From Polyangiaceae bacterium (GTDB lineage Bacteria > Myxococcota_A > Polyangia > Polyangiales > Polyangiaceae), in NCBI GenBank assembly GCA_041389725.1, contig JAWKRG010000002.1, positions 1,819,699 through 1,883,698 on the forward strand: DNA of 64,000 nucleotides, read 5' to 3'. The position numbers and the translations under genes are program-made. The notes beneath the pieces were generated by a model. It saw nothing but the letters and a program-made list of their open reading frames with translations, was not told where the DNA came from and made no database searches. Positions 16,756 to 24,555 of this stretch are shown here, piece by piece; the first letter of the stretch is position 1; each line of letters starts with the position of its first letter.

Positions 16756-17949
16756 CTAGTTTCCGACCTTTGAGCTAGCCTCGTCGCGCTTTTTCGCGGC
16801 CAGGTCATCCAGAGCCTGCCGCAGCTGCTCCCGGGTGTAGGGCAGGCGGTCGATCGCTTCGTTCTCGCGCTTTCGCGCTTGCTCGAGGTCGGATTTCGCG
16901 GTTCGGGCCCGCAGCACCCAGTCGGACTGCTCGCCAGTGCGCTTGGCCATGCTCAGGGTGTGCTCCATCATCGCCAGCGCCTTGTCGAGCAGGATGCTGT
17001 AGCGCAGGCGCATGGCCCCCTCGAACAGCGCCTGCCGCGCTTCGCTGTCCGCGGTGGATGGCTTGGGAATCGACATCAGGTCGGTGTGCAGGTCCTTGTA
17101 GAGCTGGCCGACCCGAAAGCCCGCCATCCCCGACCAGTGGGAGTCGTAGGCGCGCATCGTGTCCGAGTAGGCGCGCTGGGCGTCGAGCAAGAGCTGGCAG
17201 CGCTGTTCGAGAACGACGCCGAAGTTCTGGGGCACGGGGACGAACTTGATCTTCGCGGCTCGGACGCGGCGGATCTCCCCCAAGGCGTAGAAGGTCTGAG
17301 CCAGGTCTCGGGGGATGGCTCCCGCAGCGTCCAGCTGATGTGCCTCAATCACGTTGCGTGCCTTCTCCACGTTGAAGCTGGCCTCGTCGATCTGCCCACG
17401 CGCGATCTGCCCCAGCGCCTTGCTGCTCAGCGCGACGATGGTCTCTCGGGGCGACAGTTCCGCCTTCTTCGACAGCACGAGGTCCGCCAGTTGCTCGGCG
17501 CGCTCCCAGCGCTCCATGAAGACGAGCAGACGCATGGCGCGAATCAACGCTTCGCGTCCGAGGGCGTGTTTGGGAAAGCGCCGGGCAAGCTGCTCGAACC
17601 ACTGCAGCGCCCGTTCACGATCCCCGGCTTGCTCGGCGGCCAGCGCTGCCGAGTACAGCGCGTCCGGTGCCAAGCGACCGTCCGGGTCCAGCTCGTACAC
17701 GCGCTGCAGCAGGCGCGCCGCTCGCACGGCATCCCCTGCGTCGAGCAACCGGCGCCCCTCGTCGTACATCTCCACGACGTCCGTTGCGCCATCTGGAGTG
17801 ATGACGGTGCGCGGCACCAGCTGCGCCTCGCCGCGCTGGGCCGTGGCCCCCGTGGGAGTCTCGGCCTCGCGTGCCCGGGCGCCGCCACAACCCACTACCA
17901 TCAGGGCCAGTGCCAGCGAGGTACTACGAGGAGGCCAAAACGCGCTCAC
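16756..17949 (-). CDS. Tetratricopeptide-repeat lipoprotein
   Basis: About 397 residues with a lipoprotein signal: MSAFWPPRSTSLALAL then MVVGC. The mature part is helical with TPR-like units, e.g. EMYDEGRRLLDAGDAVRAAR, LYSAALAAEQAGDRERALQW and further repeats to about residue 250, then charged helices with KRENEAIDR at the C-terminus. This type of envelope protein scaffolds complexes; no specific partner is shown. I chose GTG 17949 because it directly precedes the signal peptide; an upstream TTG at 18063 would add 38 residues ahead of it and looks unlikely. It is transcribed toward the tRNA operon but separated by that operon's promoter. Confidence 0.75.
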   Translation of the reverse strand: MSAFWPPRSTSLALALMVVGCGGARAREAETPTGATAQRGEAQLVPRTVITPDGATDVVEMYDEGRRLLDAGDAVRAARLLQRVYELDPDGRLAPDALYSAALAAEQAGDRERALQWFEQLARRFPKHALGREALIRAMRLLVFMERWERAEQLADLVLSKKAELSPRETIVALSSKALGQIARGQIDEASFNVEKARNVIEAHQLDAAGAIPRDLAQTFYALGEIRRVRAAKIKFVPVPQNFGVVLEQRCQLLLDAQRAYSDTMRAYDSHWSGMAGFRVGQLYKDLHTDLMSIPKPSTADSEARQALFEGAMRLRYSILLDKALAMMEHTLSMAKRTGEQSDWVLRARTAKSDLEQARKRENEAIDRLPYTREQLRQALDDLAAKKRDEASSKVGN

Positions 17950-18086
17950 TCGGGCTTGGACGCGCGAAAGTGTTGGAAGTTCCGAAGGGAAAAGATCGTG
18001 CCGACCCGGACGGGGCCAAGAGGCGAACTTGACGACTGAAATTGGCTTGATCCCGTGGGGCAAGCCCTTACTCTGAGCGAGTGAGG

Positions 18087-18100
18087 TGTTGGCTGCAACA
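18087..18100. promoter_or_regulatory. Inverted repeat TGTTG-N4-CAACA in a divergent gap
   Basis: A perfect 5-bp inverted repeat sits between the divergent TPR lipoprotein and the DUF465 gene. It could be an operator, but it is short and no regulator is adjacent. Confidence 0.25.
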
Positions 18101-18163
18101 TCGGGAATTCCTGACTAGCCAGCGCGTTCACCAAAACGGAGGGGACCGAGGAGGCATGCGCTC

Positions 18164-18349
18164 ATGAACGAGACGGCAACGACGCTATTGCAGCAACTGG
18201 AGCAGGAGCATCAGCATCTGAAAGACGAGGTGAAGCGCCTCGAGCGTCGCGCACACTTGACCCCCCCCGAGCAGCTGGAAGTCGCCCAGCTGAAGAAACG
18301 CAAGCTGGTGGCGAAAGATCAGATCGCTGCCTTGCGGCGAGACGACTGA
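18164..18349 (+). CDS. DUF465/YdcH-like small coiled-coil protein
   Basis: A 61-residue protein, almost wholly helical and charged: LLQQLEQEHQHLKDEVKRL, an HLTPPEQLEVAQLKKRKL stretch, then AKDQIAALRR. Early HQxLxxEVxxLE, a loop with TPPEQ, and KxRKLxxKDxI are the marks of the DUF465 (YdcH) family, small cytoplasmic proteins of unknown role. GAGGAGG lies 9 nt before the ATG. A three-codon mini-frame (ATG CGC TCA TGA) overlaps the start. It is convergent with the next gene. Confidence 0.8.
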   Translation: MNETATTLLQQLEQEHQHLKDEVKRLERRAHLTPPEQLEVAQLKKRKLVAKDQIAALRRDD

Positions 18350-18373
18350 TTCATCCCCCAGTCGGATATCTGA

Positions 18374-18871
18374 TCAGAGAGGAACGCACTCCCCCGCTTG
18401 GCACGAGTTGCCATCGGGGCAGTCTGCGTTCGATGTGCAACCGCCCGCGGGCTTCTCGGCATCGTTGGCGAGATCTTTCTTGGTCTCGCTGGCAGTGGAG
18501 CGAGACTGTAGCTCCGCGCCGCCGTAGACGTCCTTGTTGAGGTCGGCCAGAGCCTGTTCCAGGCGTTCTTTCCACTGCGGCTGCAGCGCGCCCGTCTGCT
18601 TGTCGTCGATGGCCTTTGCCAACGCCAGCCAGTGCCGAGCGTCGGGGCGGAAGTTGAGACGGTAGTCCGTCATGCCGCGCAAATACGCGTAGCGGGCTTG
18701 GTCCTTCCAGTCGAGGGAGTCCATGTCCGCCTCGAGGTAGCGCCAGATCGACAATGCCCGGTCGTACTCGTTGTTGTCGTACAGCCGCTCCCCGCGGTTG
18801 AGATCCTCGCGGTAGGTGGCACACGCGCCAACGGACAGGCAGAGCAACAGGGCAAACCAGGACCGCATCAC
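18374..18871 (-). CDS. Small TPR-like lipoprotein with C-terminal cysteine module
   Basis: A 165-residue lipoprotein: signal MRSWFALLLCLSVGAC, then a helical region with a TPR-like repeat (RGERLYDNNEYDRALSIW, YAYLRGMTDYRL, ARHWLALAKAI) and a linker. It ends in a module C-x5-C-x5-C-x4-C (CTSNADCPDGNSCQAGEC). The helical part resembles the lipoprotein at 41757-42245. I start at GTG 18871 because a TACGCT hexamer lies exactly 7 nt upstream; the next codon is ATG. There is no Shine-Dalgarno. Confidence 0.75.
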   Translation of the reverse strand: MMRSWFALLLCLSVGACATYREDLNRGERLYDNNEYDRALSIWRYLEADMDSLDWKDQARYAYLRGMTDYRLNFRPDARHWLALAKAIDDKQTGALQPQWKERLEQALADLNKDVYGGAELQSRSTASETKKDLANDAEKPAGGCTSNADCPDGNSCQAGECVPL

Positions 18872-18878
18872 GACGAGG

Positions 18879-18908
18879 AGCGTAGCGCCAGCGCGTGGCC
18901 GGGATCAA
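18879..18908 (-). promoter_or_regulatory. Promoter placing the start at the initiation codon
   Basis: On the minus strand TTGATC (18908-18903), 18 nt, then TACGCT (18884-18879), which ends 7 nt before GTG 18871. A leaderless transcript is expected if it is used. Confidence 0.4.
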
Positions 18909-19047
18909 GGGCGGCCCCATCCGCCACAAAACCCGGGGAACTCGCTCTTGGCGGTCCAGCGCGGGCCACGGCCACGACGTGGGAAGTGACGTGGGGGCCG
19001 TGGGAGCGCTCGGTTGGCCCGGGGCGCTGGGTCGCACGGTCGAGTGG

Positions 19048-19053
19048 TATGCT
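19048..19053 (+). promoter_or_regulatory. Possible -10 TATGCT, 7 nt before the start codon
   Basis: TATGCT precedes the paired ATGs at 19061 by 7 nt; there is no Shine-Dalgarno and no clear -35. Part of the leaderless set. Confidence 0.4.
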
Positions 19054-19060
19054 TCGGCCC

Positions 19061-21136
19061 ATGATGACTCTAGTGCGTCCGCTGCTTGCGGTGCTGCTGG
19101 CATGCACCCTGGTCGCGTGTGGCGGAGACGACGGTTCCGACGGCGGCAGTGGTGGCCAAGCCGGCTCCGGCGGCCAGGGTGGCAGTGGCGGGGCTCCGCC
19201 CATCGGCTCCAAGATCACCAGCGTCGCGATCACGGCGCACGCTGGCGCGACGGAGGAGGGCGTGGTGACCTTCGGGCAAGCGTTCCGCGAAGGTGACATT
19301 CCCGAGGGGCTTGCCGTGACGAACGGCAGCGACGCCCTGCCGACGCAAATGGACATCAAGCGCCGACACGCCGACGGCAGCGTTCGTCATGCCGTGGTCA
19401 GCGTGAAGCTGCCGGCACTGACCTCGGGACAGACCCTGTCCTTGGATCTCAAGAGCGCAGGGCCCAGCAACGGTAGCGTCGGTCCGAGCACCGATTCGCT
19501 CCTTGCCGGGGGCCTGGACTCGATGGTCTCCATCACCGAGGCCGGCAAGACGTACACGCTCAATGCCGCCGACGCGCTGAAGAGCGGGAACGCGACGCGT
19601 TGGCTCGGTGGCGATCTGGTCACGGAGATCCGCGCCTTCGCTTCCCCCGAGGATGGCGGCCAAGCCCATCCCGCGTTGGCGGTCCAGGTCGACGCTCGCT
19701 TCTTTGGGCCGAACTCGGCTCGCGTGTCCTTCACGGTGGAGAACGCCTTCCACGATACCCCAGGCAACGTGAGCTACGACGTCGACATCCAAAGCGAAGG
19801 GAAGAGCGTCTACCAGAAGAGCGCCGTGGACCACTTCCATCACGCGCGCTGGCGCAAGGTGTTCGACTTTGGAACGGCCGCACCAAACGTGTTCGTTCGC
19901 CACGACCTGGGCTACCTGATCCAAACCGGGGCGCTCCCCAAGTACGACCTGGATCGAACGCTCTCTGCCACGGCCGTGAGCAGTGTGACGAGCGCGTGGG
20001 ATGCCTCCAAGAAGGACATCCTGGAGAACGGACTGGTCATCGAATACTTCCCCACGACCGGTGGTCGCGACGACATCGGCCCGCTACCGAAGTGGGCGGC
20101 CGTCGCGCTGCTCAGTGGGGACGCGGACGCAATGACTGCCACGCGAGGCGTGGGCGATCTAGCGGGCAGCTTTTCCGTGCACTACCGCGACCGCAGTACC
20201 GGACGCGCCTTGAGCATCGACGATCACCCGACGGTGTCGTTGATCCCCGCCGCGGCGCAGTATTCCGATCCCGCCGACAAGCTACCTGCCTGCAGCAATT
20301 GCACGACTCCCTACACGGTCGACGACGCACACCAGCCTTCCCTGGTCTACGTGCCGTATCTGCTGACGGGCGACTCCTACTACTTGGACGAGTTGTATTT
20401 CTGGGTGAGCTACAACTTCATCTCGCAAAACTTCGAGTACCGCAGCCAGGAGAAAGGCTTGCTGGAGCATTTGCAGGTCCGGGGACAAGCGTGGAGCATT
20501 CGCACGTTGCTCCACGCCGCCTGGCTCGCGCCGGACTCGGACCCCGAGCGGGACATGCTCACCAAGAAGGTGCAAAACAACATCGACTGGTTCGCAGCCA
20601 ATGCCGTCGACAGCAACGCCTTCGGCTGGTGGGGTGAACAAAGCAACTGGGACACCGACGGAGGCCGCCCGGACGAGAACATGGACGCCGACGTGCGCTA
20701 CTACACCTCGCCCTGGCAGAGCGACTTCCTCATCTGGAGTTGGGACAGCGCCGTGCGCATGGGCCACGCGGACGCCAAGCCCATCCACGACTGGTTCGCC
20801 AAGTTCGCGGTTGGCCGCTACACCAACGGTCCCGACTACAACCCCTACGACGGATCGCCCTATCACATCGCGATCGAGAGCGTATCGGGCAACGCCTACG
20901 GAACCTGGGCAGAACTGTGGCAAATGAGCTTCGCCAATCGCGCCGGCCCGGCGCCGACGACTCTGGAGGACAAGAGCTGTTCGCTTTGCTACTCCGCGAT
21001 CGCGCGCGTGGCCCTCGCCAGCGCGGTCCGCAACGACGTACCAGACGCACAAAAGGCCTTCGACCTAGTCGACGGTGAACTGCGCCAAGCCGACAGCGAA
21101 TACGACGACGACCCAACCTGGACCATCGTGCCCTGA
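19061..21136 (+). CDS. Large secreted lipoprotein with RIFT-barrel (YetA-like) N-terminal region
   Basis: 691 residues: signal MMTLVRPLLAVLLACTLVAC, a Gly/Ser-rich spacer, then a beta-rich region with QAFREGDIPEGLAVT, LPTQMDIKRRHADGSVRHAV. In my recall this pattern belongs to the PcRGLX/YetA-like RIFT-barrel family linked to rhamnogalacturonan degradation. The second half is helical and Trp/Tyr-rich with HLQVRGQAWSIRTLLHAAWL, as in an (alpha/alpha) toroid, and contains a CSNC pair and a CSLC pair. A carbohydrate-active or cell-surface glycan-binding role is inferred. It stands alone, with the start supported by the TATGCT at 19048. Confidence 0.65.
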   Translation: MMTLVRPLLAVLLACTLVACGGDDGSDGGSGGQAGSGGQGGSGGAPPIGSKITSVAITAHAGATEEGVVTFGQAFREGDIPEGLAVTNGSDALPTQMDIKRRHADGSVRHAVVSVKLPALTSGQTLSLDLKSAGPSNGSVGPSTDSLLAGGLDSMVSITEAGKTYTLNAADALKSGNATRWLGGDLVTEIRAFASPEDGGQAHPALAVQVDARFFGPNSARVSFTVENAFHDTPGNVSYDVDIQSEGKSVYQKSAVDHFHHARWRKVFDFGTAAPNVFVRHDLGYLIQTGALPKYDLDRTLSATAVSSVTSAWDASKKDILENGLVIEYFPTTGGRDDIGPLPKWAAVALLSGDADAMTATRGVGDLAGSFSVHYRDRSTGRALSIDDHPTVSLIPAAAQYSDPADKLPACSNCTTPYTVDDAHQPSLVYVPYLLTGDSYYLDELYFWVSYNFISQNFEYRSQEKGLLEHLQVRGQAWSIRTLLHAAWLAPDSDPERDMLTKKVQNNIDWFAANAVDSNAFGWWGEQSNWDTDGGRPDENMDADVRYYTSPWQSDFLIWSWDSAVRMGHADAKPIHDWFAKFAVGRYTNGPDYNPYDGSPYHIAIESVSGNAYGTWAELWQMSFANRAGPAPTTLEDKSCSLCYSAIARVALASAVRNDVPDAQKAFDLVDGELRQADSEYDDDPTWTIVP

Positions 21137-21178
21137 GCCGGCGTAGCCGGAACCAAGAAGGAAACGCGCGACGCTGGG

Positions 21179-21206
21179 CTATCAGCCATCAGCCTTCAGC
21201 TATCAG
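21179..21206. repeat. Short degenerate tandem repeat (CTATCAGC-type)
   Basis: CTATCAGC, CATCAGC, CTTCAGC and TATCAG follow one another: four 7-8-nt units. They lie between the convergent stops at 21136 and 21242. No gene lies here. Confidence 0.6.
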
Positions 21207-21241
21207 AGAAGACCCGACCGGGTGAGCGCGCATGGTTGCCG

Positions 21242-21874
21242 TCAGGGGGTGCAGGGGTCGTCGGGGAGGGGCTGGACGCAGGGTTCCCAGCCGATGTCGC
21301 AGCGACAGCGGGTGGCGACGGCGGAGAGGGTGTAGGGCGAGTCGGGACGGCTGTCTCGCACGCGCAGATCGTAGCGAGCAGCGTCGCATGTCGCGCGTTC
21401 GAGTTCGATCTGGATGCTTTCCCCGCCGGGATGACCGCCACATGCCTCGCTGAAGCTTCCGCCCATGCTGTCCGCAAAGAAGCGAAGACTCGAGGCCGTG
21501 TTGGCTTGGATCACGTAGTCGCCGTTGCGACTGCACTTCTGTCCGTTGGCGGTGAGGACCAACAGGAACGCCGTGGGTGCCCCGTTGCACGCAGCGCTGC
21601 CATCGAAGGTGAAGAGATAGCCGGCTTGGCCCTGCGCCGTCTCGAGCCGCCAGGTGCCGCGGGTGTTGTCGGCACAGACGGGGCCCGCACACGCCGTGTC
21701 GGGGCCAGCATCGCCGCTCGACTCATCGACATTCAAGCCCGAGCGCGAGCCACACGCAGACGCCATGACGGCGAAGACGAGCGCCGCGCACCGACATGCG
21801 CGTCGATGTCGGTGCGTGGTCGCGTCACTCCGACCCCTGCGCACATCCACTGTAGAAATGCCTTTCCAAGTCAT
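21242..21874 (-). CDS. Small secreted Cys-containing lipoprotein, unknown function
   Basis: About 210 residues. After an Arg/His-rich start there is a lipoprotein signal (CAALVFAVMASAC) and a short Asp/Ser linker. The mature part is beta-rich: GTWRLETAQGQAGYLFTFDG, CNGAP, NGDYVIQAN, with eight or more Cys and a CRCDIGWEPC ending, typical of a disulfide-bonded extracellular domain. I do not recognise the family. The start ATG at 21874 has no Shine-Dalgarno; a downstream GTG is possible. The reading frame continues far upstream but without a signal. Confidence 0.55.
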   Translation of the reverse strand: MTWKGISTVDVRRGRSDATTHRHRRACRCAALVFAVMASACGSRSGLNVDESSGDAGPDTACAGPVCADNTRGTWRLETAQGQAGYLFTFDGSAACNGAPTAFLLVLTANGQKCSRNGDYVIQANTASSLRFFADSMGGSFSEACGGHPGGESIQIELERATCDAARYDLRVRDSRPDSPYTLSAVATRCRCDIGWEPCVQPLPDDPCTP

Positions 21875-22123
21875 GTCGAAGTATTTCGATTTCGGCGGTT
21901 CCAGCTCACGGAGCGGGAGTGCATGCGCGCCATGGATCGTACTCTCATGGGTCGGGAAATGAGTAGCCCCCATGTCGGGGCGACGGAGAGCGGCATCTTG
22001 ATCCGTCACATGGAGGTCGCCGCGGATGGGGACGCGGAGCGCGTGGACGCGTGCGCCGCGAGGATGCGGCCTCGGATCCGCCTTCACAGCCCTTTCTAGC
22101 AACTGACCGCGGCTGCCGCCGAC

Positions 22124-23212
22124 ATGGCCCGTATGCGCACCGAGGGTTGCAGTCGTAGGGAGGCGCAGGTCGACGACTTCGAGGCATCTGCGCCTACGAA
22201 ATCTAGTTCTGCCGCCGCAAGTCAGGCCAAGGCCTCTCCCTCCAAGTCCCCAACCTTGGCGCCGGAGCATTCCCTGGGCAGCCGCGCGCTGGTCGTACAG
22301 TACCAGCCAAGGGCGATCCCCCTCGTCCCGGAACGGCAAGCTCTTCCCGAGGCCCGACGCCATACCGACGCGGAGAAGGCATTCGGCGCTCTGCAAGATC
22401 AGTCGGGCGCGCAGAGGTCTTCAGACGCGAGGCCGCGTTCCAACGCACATCCCGACGCCGAGACCGTGCGTCGCGCCCTGCGCGATCAGTCGTTGCCTCC
22501 TGCGCCGCCCGCCCCTCGACCTTCACTCCGTCCTTCGCCGTCCTCGCTGCAACGCGCGCCACGACAACCCGTCCACGCGGGCCCTCAGGCAGGTGCGGCC
22601 GCGCAGTTCCAGGCCTATCAGCGCTTGAACCAGCTGAGCCAGGAGCACGACAGAGTCGTGGGGCGCTTGAAGGCAGCGCTGGGAGACGCGGAAGCTCGCC
22701 TGCAACGATCCACCGGCGGTTCGGGCGAAAGTGAGTCACGCAGTTCGGCAGCGCGGGAAGTCGAACAGCTACGCGGCGCCATCCGCGAGTTGAACAGCAA
22801 GTATGGCGCCGCGAGGCACGAGTACGAAGTCGCGGTCGGCATGCGCAAGGACGCTGCCTTTGGTCCGCCGCGATCCATCGGTACAGGGCAGCGTTTCAGC
22901 ACTTTCGAAGAGAAGCTTCGCGCCTACGACGAAGCCGTCGACTTGTTGAAGGCTGCGGGGCCGGTCGCTGCGCTCTCGATCGCTCGCGGGTTGCGCGCGG
23001 AGGTCCTCGAGAATCGCCCCATCGATGCGGAGGACCGTGCTTCGATGACACGAATCAGCCGCGCCGGGCGTGATGCGATGGCGCTGGGACGCATGACGCT
23101 TCCGGCTGCCAACTCTGGCGCCGCGTCGCCCGCGCCTGGGGTCGATCATCGCCGCGCCGCCACAGCGCCGCCACCCGGACCTCACGCAGCTCTGCAAAAC
23201 GATCGCCATTGA
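22124..23212 (+). CDS. Hypothetical Pro/Ala-rich protein with coiled coil
   Basis: 362 residues with no signal peptide or membrane segment. Residues 1-150 are disordered, Ser/Pro/Arg-rich, and contain a repeated motif: DAEKAFGALQDQS, then 33 residues later DAETVRRALRDQS. Residues 165-230 form a coiled coil (AYQRLNQLSQEHDRVVGRL, REVEQLRGAIRELNSKY). A helical segment with EEKLRAYDEAVDLLKAAG follows, then a Pro/Ala tail. I do not recognise the family. The ATG at 22124 lacks a clear ribosome binding site, so the start is uncertain. Confidence 0.55.
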   Translation: MARMRTEGCSRREAQVDDFEASAPTKSSSAAASQAKASPSKSPTLAPEHSLGSRALVVQYQPRAIPLVPERQALPEARRHTDAEKAFGALQDQSGAQRSSDARPRSNAHPDAETVRRALRDQSLPPAPPAPRPSLRPSPSSLQRAPRQPVHAGPQAGAAAQFQAYQRLNQLSQEHDRVVGRLKAALGDAEARLQRSTGGSGESESRSSAAREVEQLRGAIRELNSKYGAARHEYEVAVGMRKDAAFGPPRSIGTGQRFSTFEEKLRAYDEAVDLLKAAGPVAALSIARGLRAEVLENRPIDAEDRASMTRISRAGRDAMALGRMTLPAANSGAASPAPGVDHRRAATAPPPGPHAALQNDRH

Positions 23213-23245
23213 TGACTGGCGAGTGAACCCGAAGGAAACGCGCCG

Positions 23246-23731
23246 ATGTCCCATCCGTATCGTAGTTCAGCGCGAGGTAGCCGCAGCACCGGAGTCCAAG
23301 TGCCGGCCGATGCGTGGCGGCGCTACCGCTGGGCGAGCGTGCTCACGTTCCTGGCGCGCATCAGCATCGTGATCGCCCTCGTCCCTGCGCTCTTGCAGGG
23401 AAACCTCGATCCGCTCTTCGAGTACAGCGCCATGTATCTGCTGCTGAACTTCGTCGTGCTGCCCGCGGTGCTGTACGCCAAGTGCCCCTTCTGCGCGCAC
23501 TCCATCGTGCGAGGTCCGGAACAGAAGTCCTACTGGCCGATCATCCTGTTCGGGTATGCGCCAGATCACTGCACTCACTGCCAGGCGCCCGTTGGAGCGA
23601 CGGAGTACTCGCCGCCCCGGGACGAGCGCATTCGGCTCCCGAGGGCAGCCAAGGGGCGCCGACGCGGCAGCAGCCGAGGTCGCGCACGGCGCCAACTCGT
23701 CGACGACGTGATGCTCAACTTGGAATCTTGA
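23246..23731 (+). CDS. Small membrane protein with two CxxC pairs
   Basis: 161 residues. Two hydrophobic segments (about 29-48 and 58-76) are followed by CPFC at about 80 and CTHC at about 109, which could bind zinc in a cytoplasmic rubredoxin-like knuckle. The last 40 residues are strongly basic (GRRRGSSRGRARRQ). AAGGAAA lies before the ATG. Adjacent to the coiled-coil gene (33 bp gap), so possibly co-transcribed. Function unknown. Confidence 0.6.
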   Translation: MSHPYRSSARGSRSTGVQVPADAWRRYRWASVLTFLARISIVIALVPALLQGNLDPLFEYSAMYLLLNFVVLPAVLYAKCPFCAHSIVRGPEQKSYWPIILFGYAPDHCTHCQAPVGATEYSPPRDERIRLPRAAKGRRRGSSRGRARRQLVDDVMLNLES

Positions 23732-23844
23732 GCGGGACGCGGCACGACGGACAGCGTGGGACGCGTGCACCGCGACGAAGCACGACGAGACCCAAACCCC
23801 AACAGTTGGTGTAGCGAGTCCGCACTTCACGGACTCCAGGCGCC

Positions 23845-23904
23845 GATGCTCAGCTGATGCGCTGGATGCTCAGCGGATACGCTGGATGCTCAGCGGATGC
23901 GACG
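23845..23904. repeat. Three 20-bp tandem repeats over the trmB 3' end
   Basis: GATGCTCAGCKGATRCGCTG occurs three times back to back (845-864, 865-884, 885-904 of the 23-kb block). The rightmost copy contains the trmB stop and its last codons (RRIR stop); the other two lie beyond the stop, so it looks like local duplication of the gene end. Confidence 0.8.
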
Positions 23905-24498
23905 ATAGAGCAGACGGTAGATCGGCAGGCCGTCTGCCATGGCACGTCGCTCGCGGGGGCTGCGTGCACCGAAATCGTGGTCGTCGATGCGTGGCGTTTC
24001 ACCTTGGGGCGCGAAGCGTGGGCTGATACTGAGCAATTGCTCGTAGCGTTCGGCGCGTTCTTCCACGTCGGTCTGCAAAAAGAGCTGGCCGCCCAGGATC
24101 AGAGCATCGGCGATGGTGTCCACCATCGAGCCGGCGAGCACGAGGCGCTTGTGATGCCGCTTCTTCCACCACGGGTCGGGGAAATGCAGATACACCACGG
24201 ACAGCGTTTGCGGCACGACGCGGGGCAGAACTTGCCGTGCATCCTCGGCGAAAGCACGAGCACGCGCGCCATGTCCGCGCTTGGCCAGACGCTCATCGAC
24301 GATGGTTGCCCACTTGCGCTTGATCTCGAGACCCAGGATGCGTGCAGCGGGGTCGTTCTCGACACGCTCGACGAGGAACCAACCGCGGCCGGGGCCGATC
24401 TCCAGCTCCACGGGGCCTTCCCCGCCAACGTAGGAACGCAGGTCGATGGTGCCTTCGGGAGGCAAGCGCGGGGCGTGAGCGTAAGGGTCGACGCGCAT
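23890..24498 (-). CDS. trmB: tRNA (guanine-N7-)-methyltransferase
   Basis: 202 residues (206 if it begins at the ATG four codons upstream). TrmB methylates G46 in the tRNA variable loop using SAM. Motifs: ELEIGPGRGWFL (SAM-binding loop), GLEIKRKWA, YLHFPDPWWKKRHHKRR-like segment (HFPDPWWKKRHHKRL), and LQTDVEERAE. Length is typical. I prefer the ATG at 24498 because TAGGAT overlaps the upstream ATG and would place transcription start between them. It is divergent from the GT-C-like gene and its 3' end carries a tandem repeat. Confidence 0.9.
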   Translation of the reverse strand: MRVDPYAHAPRLPPEGTIDLRSYVGGEGPVELEIGPGRGWFLVERVENDPAARILGLEIKRKWATIVDERLAKRGHGARARAFAEDARQVLPRVVPQTLSVVYLHFPDPWWKKRHHKRLVLAGSMVDTIADALILGGQLFLQTDVEERAERYEQLLSISPRFAPQGETPRIDDHDFGARSPRERRAMADGLPIYRLLYRRIR

Positions 24499-24555
24499 CG
24501 GGGCGCGCATCCTACGTGATCTCGCGCCCCGAAATGATCGAGACTCCCGGGCACG

